Below are positions 12,401 through 22,707 of a DNA stretch of 64,000 nucleotides, piece by piece. Each line of letters starts with the position of its first letter. The stretch's first letter is position 1. Made by a program: the position numbers and the translations under genes. Origin of the DNA: Chrysemys picta bellii (Eukaryota > Chordata > Testudines > Emydidae); the NCBI RefSeq assembly GCF_011386835.1, contig NC_088805.1, positions 11,652,836 through 11,716,835 on the forward strand. The letters run 5' to 3'. The notes beneath the pieces are model-generated. The model saw nothing but the letters and a program-made list of their open reading frames with translations. It had not been told where the DNA came from and ran no database searches.

Positions 12401-15400
12401 GTTTCCTGATCATGGTGAATCCTTGTCCTGTTTTGTTTGTAGATGACCTTGCTGCTGTATGTTTTTGTTTCTCTGCCTACATGCTTGGGTTTGAAATGTT
12501 TGTATCTGGGCTGAGCTCACTGCTTCTATAGTTGCAGTCCCTCCCTACAGGAGTGGCTCTAGGGAATAGGATTGAGAGAGCTCATGGCTGCTCTCCCTCC
12601 CAGCAGCAATCACTATAGGCTTGCTGGTTGTGGGGCAGCTCGCAGCTATTTCCAGACCCAGACGTTCCCAGCAGGAGTTGCTGTAGGGAATACGGTAAGA
12701 GCTTCAGAGGAGCTCCGAACTACAGCAGTGCCAGACTCTGCCACTCAGAGTCACTGTAGGGGAATGATACAGGCACACGGTGGAGGCTCTCAGTGCCAGC
12801 TCATCCATCTGAAGTGGAGTGCTGGAGTCCCTTTGAGAAGCCTGTGTTGCCCTGGACCTTAGGTGTGGAACAACACTTCTATTTGGCCACCTGGCCAGCA
12901 GGCGAAATGGAGATGGGCTTCCACAGAGAAGTATGCAGGCAGCTGCTGGCACCCTCCTAATAGGAAAGGGAGTGATGTCAAAGCCTTACCAGGTAGATAG
13001 GATTAAACATGTCATCACCTTCTTGTTTCTTCTGTCACTTTCTTGCTTGTGCGTGATGCTCCCAAACCTGCCTGTACTCATAAGTGCTATTCTGATACCA
13101 CTTTCCTATCAAATGGTTGGGTTTAACAGAAGATGTTCTCTCATTGCAGGACAGAGAACTGCGACCAGAAGAAATTGAAGGTAAAACTTTGACCCTTCCT
13201 CCATATCTCACTTTCTCTCTGCTCAGTGAAAATATACTGCTGGCCAGACTGATCACAGCGGGGAGAAATCTGGGGTAAAACTAGGTAGATGAGCTCATAG
13301 CTGTTCCCATTCTAGATACTCCCTGCAGAAGATATCATAGGGAACGGTGCAGAAGTGCTGACTTTGGGGCAGCTCACATGCACTCCATCTCCTGACAGAG
13401 GGGCTGTAGATTGTAGTGTTGTAGTGATGATTTTGGGGGAGATCACATTTGCTCCATCTCCTGCAGGAGGGCTGTAGAACATAGTGTAGGAGTGCTGACT
13501 ATCTGACCATTCAAAGACTCTGCAATCTGAGCAGGGACTGCTGTGGGGAATGGTGCAGAAATGCTAGCAGGGTGGAGCTCAGAGCTCCTCCAGTTCTAGC
13601 TTCTCTCCGGGGAATCTGCAGGGGGAATGTGCACCTTCCTAGCATCCCAGAGTGCTGCTGACTCCTTGGGGGGTGTTCTGGGAACTGTATCTAACACCAT
13701 CACTGACAACATTGTCCTTATTGGATTCACCCTGACAGAGTTAAGAGAAGCCTTCAAGGAGTTTGATAAAGACAAGGATGGGTTTATCAACTGCAGGGAC
13801 CTGGGGAACTGCATGCGGACCATGGGCTACATGCCTACCGAGATGGAGCTCATAGAGCTATCCCAGCAGATCAACATGAATTGTGAGTGTGACCCCTCAC
13901 TTGCATGTTCCCCTGTCACTGCCATTCTCCGCCTCCGTACGCTGGGCTTTAGCTGTCAGTCTCTTGCTCTCATCTGTTCCTCTTCCTTTGTTCTCCTGCC
14001 TGCCTGCCTGCCTGCCTGTCTGTCACCCACTCTCTCTGCTAGTCCATCTGTCTGTTTGACTAGTTCTCTGGGCATCAGTTTGCTTGTCTCCAGCCTACCA
14101 ACCTATCTGGGTTTGTAGATAGTTGTGAGGTATAAAAGCAATGTGTTGAGACAAACACACCAACATAGGACTGCCCTTGGTGTTGCCGTTGATATGGGTG
14201 TTTAAGACATTGGTGTGCAGCTGCTGCATGTTGTTGTATTGAACCTGGTCTCTAGGCGGTGTGTGCTGAGGAGGGAGACTGGGTGTTGAGAGGAGGGAGA
14301 TCCTTTGGTGTGAGGGTGGGGCTATGTTGGAGCAGAGTGCTGGGGTGTTTAGCTCGAGGTGTGAGTGTATTGAGGAGATAGCTCTGGTGTGTGGGGAGTG
14401 ATGGGCTGAGGGGCTACCCTCTGTCCATCTGCTGTCACATGAAAGGTGGAATAATGGGAAAGAGTCTGTGATCGGATATGGCTGTATTTGTGTCCTTTCC
14501 TTCTATTGTCAGTTCTTTGTCCTTACACCTGTCTGCAGCAGTGCTGTATGGTGCCCACAGGAATATTCACTAGGCATTATTTGTTGTACTCCCTGGGCTA
14601 GAAACTGTTAATCATCCAGAGAGGGAGCAGAATGAGTACCATGTGAAAATAACACATAACAAATAGCAGAGAACCAGGGCACTGGTTGCCATGTGATCCA
14701 CAGGCTGTATAACTAGGTCAGGCGGTCTGGTGATCTACAGGCTGTATAATTAGGTCAGTCTGGTGATCTGACAGACAGGTAGGAACTTGAGGAACTCCTC
14801 ACCAATTGCAGCTACTTCATAAACAGGAAAATGCATTAATTTGTTGAATACACTGTTTGTTACAAATAGCTTGTCCAGCTGTGGTGTTGAGCTTCTGGGA
14901 CAGATTTTCTCCCCTGCTCCAGTGCAGTATAGGGCCCATACAGGAGATGTAACTGGCTGAGGCAGAATTCCCTCTGTTCAGACACACCTGCAGGGCTGCC
15001 ATGTGCTTGCCCGCTCACAAGCCCTGAGGGACGATGTATGCTGGGAACAGATCCATAGCACACAGTGATGTGGGGATTCTGAGGTGCCTGCTGCCCATAG
15101 GCAGCCTGGGATGGGCCGCTGTAATTTAGAGGAGCTGGGACCCTTTCAGACCCGTCCAGAATCCAGAGGGTGCAAAGATGGTGTAAAGCCACCTTTGCTT
15201 CTCCTCCCCCTGAACTTCACTCTCTGTGCTGTGCCTCCTGGAGAGTCAGACCCTGACCCTCCCATGGGTGGCTGATCTCCAGTGGAAGCCATGTGTGGAT
15301 GTGTTACCTTGGGTGCTCGGCTGGGCTAAGGAAAAGGGCGTATTAATGTCTTACACAAAAATTTCCCCTTGGTCCCAAGTGGGCGGTCATGTGGATTTTG

Positions 15401-17017
15401 AAGATTTTGTGGAGCTGATGGGACCAAAGCTTTTGGCAGAAACTGCAGATATGATTGGTGTAAAGGAGCTACGTGATGCCTTCAGAGAGGTGAGCGCCCC
15501 CCGTTCTGCGGGACCCCCTCAGAGAGGTGAGCGACCCCGTGCTGCGGGACCCCTTCAGAGAGATGAGCGCCCCCTCTCATGTAGTAAAAGTGGAGAGAAG
15601 GGGAGAGCAGAGGCAGGAAAGAGAGATCAGTGGGGGAATGAGGAGGAGGAGCGAGCATATACAGTAAAGAGGACCCTGAGAAGGAAAGAAGAGAAACCAA
15701 GTATGGATAGGAGGGGAGCACAAGGAGTGCAAAGGCCTGAAAGGGAACAAAGGAGGAAGATGAGCCAAGCACAGCGATGATGTATGGAGTCTGTGAGGAG
15801 AGGAAAAGGACCTGAGGGAACAGAGTGGCATCAGAGCAGGAGGAGAGAAGATGCCTAAGGAAGGAAAGAGAGAGCCAAGAGGGACTCAGGGGACTTCATG
15901 GACAAATATGTGCAGTCAGGAGGGGAAAACATGGGACCCAAGTCTGGAGACTGTAGGTACCCAAGAAAGCAAGTCAGGGTCCACTCCAGCTGACTGTGCT
16001 CTTTCTGCTGTTGTTTGTGGTCTCCCTGCAGTTTGACACCAATGGTGATGGAGAGATCAGCACCAGTGAGCTGCGGGAGGCCATGAAGAAGCTGCTGGGG
16101 CAGCAGGTGGGCCATCGGGATATTGAAGAGATCATCCGAGATGTGGACCTGAACGGAGATGGGCACGTGGATTTTGAAGGTGAGAGAGAATGCGCTACTG
16201 TCCATCTTCACGGGGGTCAGGCAGGATTTCGGATCAGAGACTGGGTCATTGCCCTGCTCCAGGAATGGAGGAAGGAAAATGATCTCTATGCTCTAAGAGG
16301 CCCAGGTATCTGTGGAATGGGGTGAGAGGCAGCTGGATCAGAATCTCCTGGGATTCTCCCTAGTTAGGATAAGGCTATTGGGAGAAAGATGGCTGGTGTA
16401 GGAAATTCCTGGTTAGTGGTGTCTGCTGTACAACTCTTCTCAATGCATCTCAGTGTTAAGCATGCCTCCATGGATCACATACTAGACAGACTGTCCCTAT
16501 GTCAGAGGAGAAACTTCTCTGTGGCCATGTGCAGCCCAATGGTGGATTTCTGTTTCCTCCCCAGTGCCCTCTGGTCCATACGCAGGCGGCTAGCCTGAGC
16601 TGCTACCCATGCTGCCGTGGCCACACTGCTATTTTAGTGTGCTAGCCCGAGCAGAGCTAGTGCATTTACATTTATTCAAGTTGGGAATCACATCTGCCAG
16701 CTGCTGTGTAGACATACTGTGTCAGTGTCCAGCAAAGAGTTTAGTGTGGAAATGAGACATTACATTGTTCTAGGGCAGGTGTCCCAAATTATGAACTGCC
16801 CTGGCTAGTGGGATCCTTTAACACGTTGCATAAACTCTCCAATGTCAGTAAAGAAATCAAACTAGTGAGCAGTGTGGATGGGGCTTTCCTGTTGGCTGCA
16901 TAGTGTCTCAGGATGATGAGAGTTGGGATGGGAATGTGTTGGTACAGTTGGTGTATTCTCCTCTAGCCTCTCTGTTTGTCAATGGCTGCAGAGTTTGTTA
17001 GGATGATGTCCCGTTGA
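3387..17017 (+). CDS. CABP1: CABP1, calcium-binding protein 1 (seven coding exons)
   Basis: Exons: 3387-3431, 9134-9310, 13150-13180, 13739-13882, 15380-15489, 16032-16179, 16992-17017; all introns GT-AG with matching phases. The protein is 226 aa, close to the long mammalian CaBP1 isoform (227). It starts MGNC, the N-myristoylation signal of the family. EF1 loop is residues 94-105 ([12 protein letters not shown], ending in D rather than E); EF2 (about 130-141) has a degenerate loop that lacks the calcium ligands, as in all CaBPs; EF3 is 171-182 ([12 protein letters not shown]) and EF4 is 208-219 ([12 protein letters not shown]), both canonical. Known role: a calmodulin-like regulator of voltage-gated Ca2+ channels and IP3 receptors in neurons and retina. 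Exon 2 (177 nt) is phase 0 at both ends; skipping it gives a 167-aa protein, the length of human CaBP1-S. The caldendrin first exon is not in the window. CABP2/4/5 paralogs are excluded by the residue-level match to CABP1 and by the neighbours MLEC and UNC119B. Confidence 0.96.
3636..4440. repeat. Degenerate TG/TATG-rich repeat
   Basis: About 800 bases dominated by TGTG, TATG and CATG steps on the + strand. The interrupted alternating purine-pyrimidine pattern leaves open frames on both strands, rich in Cys/Val/His/Met on + and His/Thr on -; these are composition artefacts, not genes. Long alternating runs can adopt left-handed DNA. Confidence 0.8.
4713..5062. repeat. Diverged minisatellite, units of about 50-60 bp
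   Basis: About six diverged units built on GAGCTCACGGCATGGAGGCC followed by a CCAGCAGTGAAATGGC-type segment and a GCTGTGAGGAAG-type segment. Unit length varies and one copy is interrupted by the sequence that recurs near 5771. It lies inside CABP1 intron 1. No coding role is supported. Confidence 0.7.
9134..9310 (+). CDS. CABP1: CABP1 coding exon 2 (cassette, long-isoform specific)
   Basis: Encodes residues 16-74, starting [18 protein letters not shown] and ending [10 protein letters not shown]; this is the insert that separates CaBP1-L from CaBP1-S in mammals. Both ends are phase 0, so skipping keeps the frame. The in-frame donor is CCT|GTACGT; a better consensus donor GTAAGT lies four bases downstream but would break the frame. 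Confidence 0.94.
9700..10260. repeat. Degenerate CA/TACA-rich repeat
   Basis: Roughly 550 bases enriched in ACACAT, ACATAC and ATATAC steps on the + strand. It is the strand complement in composition of the TG-rich block of intron 1. A second small patch lies near 10555-10610. No gene is supported. Confidence 0.65.
11287..11430 (+). mobile_element. MIR-type SINE fragment
   Basis: Contains the tRNA-like head of MIR (CATGATCTAGTGGTTAAAGC, then AGGAGACCTGTGTTCTC) followed by the core ending in a CTGTAAAATGGAG segment. Orientation is plus. This ancient family is shared by amniotes and is relatively well preserved in turtles. Confidence 0.7.
11603..11700. repeat. Short tandem repeat, three copies
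   Basis: Three consecutive copies, about 31 bp each, of a unit containing CTATGAACTGCCCAGCCC and AGAGATACTGGGG. Copies differ at only a few positions, so the duplication is fairly recent. It lies in CABP1 intron 2. Confidence 0.75.
12530..12800. repeat. Diverged minisatellite upstream of CABP1 exon 3
   Basis: Several diverged units of about 65-75 bp share the pieces GAGCTC, CTCCCTCCCAGCAG and CTGTAGGGAATA. The same pieces recur downstream of exon 3 at about 13285-13625, so the 31-bp exon 3 is bracketed by related tandem units. Confidence 0.5.
13150..13180 (+). CDS. CABP1: CABP1 coding exon 3 (31-nt microexon-like)
   Basis: Encodes residues 75-84 ([10 protein letters not shown]) plus the first base of Glu85. 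The reading frame joins cleanly to exon 2 or directly to exon 1 (both phase 0). The donor is GAAG|GTAAAA. The small size matches the mammalian gene structure as I remember it. Confidence 0.95.
13181..13738 (+). other. CABP1: CABP1 intron 3 with minisatellite-like units
   Basis: A 558-base intron largely made of diverged tandem units (about 13285-13625) containing CAGCTCACATGCACTCCATC-like, CTCCTGCAGGAGGGCTGTAG-like and GTGCTGACT pieces. The acceptor before exon 4 is ACCCTGACAG. The exon 4 frame stays open about 110 bases into this intron, which is chance. Confidence 0.6.
13739..13882 (+). CDS. CABP1: CABP1 coding exon 4 (EF1, start of EF2)
   Basis: Encodes residues 85-132, from the end of Glu85 through [16 protein letters not shown] to QQINMN. 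It holds the EF1 loop and the first helix of EF2. The donor AATT|GTGAGT leaves phase 1, joined to exon 5 to make Leu133. Confidence 0.96.
13883..15379 (+). other. CABP1: CABP1 intron 4
   Basis: A 1.5 kb intron. It has a short CTGC/CTGT tandem run (about 14000-14020) and a direct duplication of about 35 bp at 14700-14772, each copy carrying CAGGCTGTATAA and TAGGTCAG. Nothing else was recognised. Confidence 0.7.
15380..15489 (+). CDS. CABP1: CABP1 coding exon 5 (EF2 end, linker, EF3 start)
   Basis: Encodes residues 133-169, [17 protein letters not shown] to RDAFRE. The EF2 loop here lacks the D-x-D pattern, as in other CaBPs. The donor GAGAG|GTGAGC is phase 0. It sits in the first of three tandem copies of a roughly 37-bp unit. 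Confidence 0.96.
15481..15577. repeat. Tandem triplication of the exon 5 splice-donor segment
   Basis: Three adjacent copies of a 36-37 bp unit, each starting TCAGAGAG then GTGAGCG (third copy ATGAGCG) and continuing through a CTGCGGGACCCC-type stretch. The first copy overlaps the exon 5 end. The second keeps a complete donor (GT at 15527); the third has GT changed to AT at 15563. Confidence 0.85.
15490..16031 (+). other. CABP1: CABP1 intron 5
   Basis: A 542-base intron, purine-rich on the + strand between about 15590 and 15880 (runs such as GGAGAGAAGGGGAGAGCAG). It begins with the donor-segment triplication and ends CTCCCTGCAG|TTTGAC. The exon 5 frame stays open well into it because of the purine bias. 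Confidence 0.8.
16032..16179 (+). CDS. CABP1: CABP1 coding exon 6 (EF3 and EF4)
   Basis: Encodes residues 170-218 plus one base of Glu219, with both high-affinity calcium loops [12 protein letters not shown] and [11 protein letters not shown](E). This C-terminal lobe is the part of CaBP1 that binds target channels. The donor is GAAG|GTGAGA. Confidence 0.97.
16180..16991 (+). other. CABP1: CABP1 intron 6
   Basis: An 812-base intron with no recognised element. The acceptor before the last exon is GGCTGCAG|AGTTTG. Confidence 0.7.
16992..17017 (+). CDS. CABP1: CABP1 last coding exon
   Basis: Completes Glu219 and encodes FVRMMSR followed by TGA at 17015-17017. FVRMMSR is the conserved C-terminus of CABP1. 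It is too short to be found by open frame alone and was placed by phase and homology. Confidence 0.95.
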
Positions 17018-18009
17018 AGATTACGCTCATCTGAAGAGGAACCAGCACCTCAGTGAGGGCAGAAGAGACCTGAGTGGAGCATCTAGCCCTGATGTTCCCA
17101 TGCAAAGGTTTATAGGCTGGATGCATTTGAGAGAGTGCGAGATGACCTGCCTCTCCTGCCCCAAAGTGGTCCCCACACTCCTCCACCCTTTCACACTGTG
17201 AAAGACTCATGATGTCCTATAACTGGAACTGTTCCTTCAAGAAGGCGACAGCAGGTAACTGCAGCGCCAGGACAAGCCACGATGTTTTCATGAGATGTTT
17301 GCAACTTTAGACTCCTCCCCTCCTGCTTTTATTCTCCCACCGACTGCTGCAAAGCAAGAGAAGAGGGAGCCTCTCGGATTGGGGGATGTAAGCAAAGCCA
17401 TCTGGGATTGGTGGCTGCAGCAGGTCGCGCTCTGCACCTGTTGGATTCCCTTGGTGAACTGTGTCCGTGTTTGCTGTGTGTCTGTCTGGAGTTATTTATG
17501 CCTCCCTGGTACATTCTCGTGTCTTCTGTGGTTACGTTTACCGAGAGCAACTACAAAAACATGTCTGGAAAAAAAAAAAGGTGATAAATGTGCAAACTGA
17601 AGCTATGTGTGCAGCCCTGGCCTTTCTGTGGGAGGTGAAGGGCGGGCTGGAGGGAGGAGCATCTGCCAACTGATCCACTCCAACCAGAGTACTTTGGGAC
17701 CCATGTTGTGGCTGGGGGGACGAGCTGGAGCCAGGGGAGGTAGGTGCTGCTTGTTGCAGGATTGGTGATTGGGTGCTCTTCAGGGTGAGTGATACCTCCA
17801 GCCAGTCTAGCCACAGGCAGCGTAATACAAACACAAGATATACACACTGCCAGGTACAAAAGACTTAATGGGCTAAATTCCTCCTTGCTGGAAATCCCTT
17901 TAAGTTAGTGGAGTTACACCAGGGATTACAGTGTCCGAGGCTATACGGTCATCCAGAATACAGAGACTCTGTCTGTCTGTTGCCTACTAAGAAGTGCACC
18001 CTAGAACAC

Positions 18010-18430
18010 AGTGATGTGTGTGTGCAGACAGTGTGTGTATGCAGTGCATAGATACTGCTGTGATGAGCACAGTACAGAACCCTAGCTAGTTATATATGCA
18101 TGGGTATGATGGGAGTGTATGTGTGCATGCAATGGGAGTGTTTGTACAGGCATGTCCCTAAGCAACGGGAGTGTGTGTGCTTGCATGTCCTTTGTGTGTG
18201 TGTGTGCAATGGGAATGTGTGAAGTGATGGAACAGCGTGTGTATGTGTGAGTGATGAGAGGGAGTGTGCATGGATGCCCCTGTGTATACGTGTGATGGGA
18301 ATGCCTGCATAGGTGTTGAGTGATAGGAACTTGATGCTTGTGTGTGTGATAAGTGTACACGCACATGGCATACTGAGCAATAGGAACATTGCAGGTGTGT
18401 GTGTGTGATGGGAATGAGTTTGCATGAGTG
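18010..18430. repeat. Degenerate TG/GTGTG-rich repeat
   Basis: About 420 bases with repeated GTGTGTG runs and a loose pattern around GATGGGAATG. Open frames on the minus strand rich in His/Thr/Ser are artefacts of the repeat. Confidence 0.75.
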
Positions 18431-21400
18431 TGGCCACTGGATGAATGGGTAAAATAGTCACAGTAACTGTCTCTTTGGCTGCCTGCTTGCTGCCTGCTTC
18501 TGCACTGAGGCTCCTCTGCCTGCAGCAACAGATGGTGGGACATTGTCTTAATTTATTTAAAAACATAAGCCCATTCATGGAGGTTGCACAGAGTCCAAAT
18601 TGCACAGGATTCCCCAGAATGCATAATCTCACTCACTGGGCACATTCTCTGCTCATTAGTGCTGCTGGGGGCTTACAAATAATCACATATGCTTAGAGTA
18701 ACCCTGCCAAAGCATCAGTCTGTGAGATGCAGGTGCAGTGCATGTGTTGGGGGGAAGGGTGCTGTGACAGATGGAAGGTAGGGAGGTGCCTTTCCTGTCT
18801 GGTGATGGCGGAGATTGGAGGCTTTCTCGCTCTGATCTGGGGCTGTCCGGAAGAAAAGAATATCACTAAACACAATTTCACCTGTGAATCTTGAGTCCAG
18901 CTCTGCCGTATGGAGCCACTTGGGCCATGGATTGCATCAGGGTACAGCTGTGCTGCATGACAAGGCTGTAGTTGGGCTAGAGTAGACACGAAAGCCCAAG
19001 GTATCTGTTGAGGAAAGTCTTGGCATCCCCCATAAACCCACTAGCTCCTCACTGCAGGATCAGCCGCATGGTAGGTCAGAGAGGGCCGGTCTGAATGCAT
19101 GCAGTAATTGCTGTTGGATCCAGCAGAATCTCTTCCTCCCAGGGATGGTTTTATTTCCCTATGCAACCTCGAATAATCCCAGGGAGTTTTGCTATTTTTT
19201 TTTGTGCTGACAGGGTCAGAGATTAAATCTTCAATCTAATAATCTCATTCCAGGGATAATCCTTTTGCTTTCATCTCCCAGCCAGTGCCAGGAAGGCTTC
19301 CAAATAGCCCTGAAGGACAATATGGAACAAGCAAGGCTTCATCTGTCTCCCTTCTCTCTTTCTTGCCGTCGCCCTGTGCTCATCAGGACAAGGCCTCAGG
19401 CTACTGTCTCTAAGTGTTTTTGTCCTTAGCTGATTGTGACCATGTTGCTCCTCAAGATAGCACCATCCTATTTCAGTCTATCATGTTCACTGAGCCCTGG
19501 TTCTGCCTCCCATCCATGGGTCTCTATTCTCTGTTTTAGCCACCCTGACTACTGATAATTCCTATGGATAATATAGCCTGTAACCTCCCTCCACAGTAAA
19601 TGACTGGTGCCTTAAGAGGACTAATTGAAGGCACCATCCATGCAGAATAAATACAGGCCCAACACATGAATTAATCTAATTTCAGTGCTGCTTCTAGAGG
19701 ATGGGGACAGCTCCAGGGATTGGGAAGAAGACACCGGGCCTTTCACTTGAAGGTTACAAGTGTAAACCCAGCGTGGGTCAGAGGACTGGCTGGTTTAGCA
19801 GATTAGTAACAAGATACAGAGCCTTTTGTGTCTATAGCACCAGCTCCCATCAATTGGTAGTGTCTGAATGTTACGGACAATGTCAGTGGCCTATTGCAGG
19901 TGGGGATGGGATGGTCTCAGTCCTCGTTAGTGAAAGCTGGGTTCCACGACCCACCTGACAGTGGCAGCAGAGGGACCGAGAACTGAATCATGGAGGCTGA
20001 ACGCCCCTCTTGCAACTAGACCTACCTCCCGGGCCCCCACCTCTTTTGCCACCTCGGATGTTAAGCAAGCCTGCTACTCAGTGAATAATAAGCAGTCTGG
20101 CTGGCACAGAGGAAGATACTCTCTTAACTGGAGAGATAAGTGTGGTGTTGGGGAGGGGAGAGACAACAATATGCCACTTTCCCTTTCTCCTGTTCATAGC
20201 AGGGACATGTGACCCTTTCCAAGCCAGCTGAGTCTTAGAATTGAAAGGCAGCAGAAGAGATAAAGAGGCCAGCCCATCAGGAGGAGCACCTCCCTCTGAG
20301 ACAGGAAGGAAGGAGGTCCAAGGTCAGTGTCAGAGGAAGGGATGCCCCCTGTGTGATATGCGACCAGGCAGGGTGCGATGGCCCAGGTTTGCTCATTCAA
20401 TCCCATAGGAAGCTGAAGTGGGCCTGATACAGAAAAGCACCAGAGGCCAGCCATTAGGTCCCTGTATAATCTCCAAGCAACCCCAATGAAAACGCTCTTC
20501 ACCACCAACTGTGCAATCCCGAGCGACACATACCAGCCCTCAGTGCAGCAGCAGGTGCATTAGGTTTAGGATGGCAGTGGCTGCCCCTCCTCCAGACAAC
20601 CCCTCCGTAGTTGTAGTTCAGCGAGCCCCTTCCTGGGTCACAAGACAGAACAATAGGCCAGGAGGAGCTCCCAGCATGCAGTGTAACCTTCTGCTTGGAC
20701 TGAACGAAGCAAGGCACGGTGATCTGTGTGTCTCTATGGGCTGCACCTCAGGACTACAGATGAAAGTGAAGAACCTGTGAGGTAAGGGCTGTGCTTGAGC
20801 GACCCCTTCATAAAGCACAGCCCAGCTCCAGGCCCCCTTTCCGTGTCCCTCCCGGGCAAAGGTTGCCCCACCTTGACATGGGCTGGCCAACTGCTCAGGT
20901 TTGTCATGGCTGAGCGATGTCAGCCAGCAAGGCCCCTCACCAGCGGTGCTGCCAGGTCTTGCCATGGCATGCCCCCCAGCGAGGGGATTCTGGCTGGGCT
21001 GAAGCCTGGCTGGAGATGAGGCAAAAAGCTCCAGGCCGCTAACAAGATTGAGCCTTGCCTGAGGGACTGAGCCCAGCCCCCCGATTGGCTATCTGCCCCC
21101 CTTACTTGCCTCCTGGGGCCCAGCAACAGTCAGAGCTGCTGTAGGAAGAGCTTCCTCAGCTACCCAGAAGCAACTCTCGCAAGAGGAGGGCAGGGAGTAG
21201 CAAGAGCTCAGCAGCTCTGCTCCCTCCTGTGAGCAGTGGGGACAGCCCTCTACTCTGCCCCTGCAACACTCAGCCTGGGGAGGGGCAGGGGTACAGAAGA
21301 GTTCCCGCTGCAGCCTCTCCCAGGTGTATGTGGGGGGGGGGTGAAGGACCCAGCAGGAGCAAAGGTGAGGCTGGGGGGGCTGAACTGATGGAGGTGGGGG

Positions 21401-22620
21401 ATGTGCTCAACTGAGGAGGGCTGAACTTATGGGGCAGAACTGAAGGGGAAGCTGGGGGGGTAGAACTGATGAGGGGATTGGTTTGGAGGTTGGGAGGCAC
21501 CAGTAATTGCTGGGCAGGAGACGGGCAGATGTGGGTGTGAGCACTTCTCCAGCAGGGGTCAAAATCACATTTCCCAGTAAAATTGGGACAGTGGACAACA
21601 CTAATTGTCACACACACATGCAGGGGGTGGGCAAGGGGAGTTCAAAAATCAAAAGACTGACCAAAAACCACAATATACATTTTTTTTAAATCTCATGATT
21701 TTTTGGGGTCTGATTCATGATTTTTGATCGCTGGAGGTTGGCCAGTCAGAGGGTTTTTCAGCCACTTCTGATCATAACTGATAACGGCCAACATGTGTAT
21801 ACATGCTTTTGGCACTGACCACCCCTGGGGACCCCAAAGTGCTTTATAAACTTTAGACTCACAGCACCACCAAAATGCAGCCACCTAGGGCAGCGGGAAG
21901 GAATTTCAGCTAACGAAGCAGAGGCAATCTCTCTACTGCCACCAAAGTGCCAGGGGAACGTTAATGACCATGCACAGTGGAGAAGGGCTCTGCTTTGAAG
22001 GTGCTTTGATCTGAAGTCCCCCACACAGTAAAATATCTCGTGCTCAGTGTATATCCCTCACTAGGATCTCAGGGCTCAGTTGATCCTGTATGGACTTGAA
22101 CCCATGGCAAGATTAGCTTGAACCTGGAGTTTATATCTCAAAACCATCCCCTTCCTTTTCATGGGTGTTTTACAGACAGGCTATTCTTGTTCATCCTCCC
22201 CTTGGCCATTTTATTTCCCTTTTCTAGCTAATGACTCATTATAGTAACTTGTGACATACAAAGAATTGAAGTGCTTAGACGCTGTGCTGCTGACCCAAGC
22301 TTCTCACAGCTTAAACTGAGAAATCTTGAGGGATTAGTGAGGATCGGCTGTAATCGGTATAAATGAGCCTAACGAGGCCTCCCTCTGCCCTGCCAACAGA
22401 ATGGCATTCTTCCAGGACAGGCTGCTTTCACTCTCTGCTAATTGAATTTGGGGGACACCCAGCAGGTCACAGGCACAGCAGGGAGATTAGACTGGGTTTA
22501 ATCCATCCAGGCACTGGGTCTGTCTGAGCTAGGGGGTGATGCCATTGCCACCTAAGTAACTTTTGTTCCCTGATGGGCATGAAGGACTGTCAGAAGCAGG
22601 CAAGATTGCAGCATCATGGG

Positions 22621-22707
22621 GCTTGATTTTGAGAGGTGCTAAGCATGCTGAGTGCCCATTGATTTCTATGGGTGCTCATGATGTCTCACAATCAGGCCTT
22701 TCTCTGC
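22621..22707. repeat. Palindromic ancient repeat (copy 1)
   Basis: An imperfect inverted repeat: TTGATTTTGAGAGGTGCTAA at the left is mirrored by the complement of CTCACAATCAGGCC at the right, around a CCCATTGATTTCTATGGG core. Related copies lie at 41113-41202 and 45470-45532. The shape suggests an old miniature DNA element, class not assigned. Confidence 0.5.

Larger units (their letters stand above)
9311..13149 (+). other. CABP1: CABP1 intron 2
   Basis: A 3.8 kb intron. It holds a CA/AT-rich repeat block (about 9450-10620), one MIR, a short tandem repeat (11572-11700) and, near its end, diverged minisatellite units (about 12530-12800). The acceptor TCATTGCAG|GACAGAG is strong. No other exon was recognised. 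Confidence 0.7.

Noticed and set aside
13627..13738. N-terminal extension of CABP1 exon 4
   Set aside because: The open frame upstream of the acceptor is intronic. Exon 3 joins in phase and gives the conserved PEEIEELREAF.
15226..15780. 184-aa ORF covering CABP1 exon 5
   Set aside because: It is exon 5 read through both introns. The true ends are set by splice sites and the match to CABP1.
18082..18632. His/Thr-rich minus-strand ORFs of up to 180 aa
   Set aside because: Produced by the TG-rich repeat at 18010-18430; no homology recognised.
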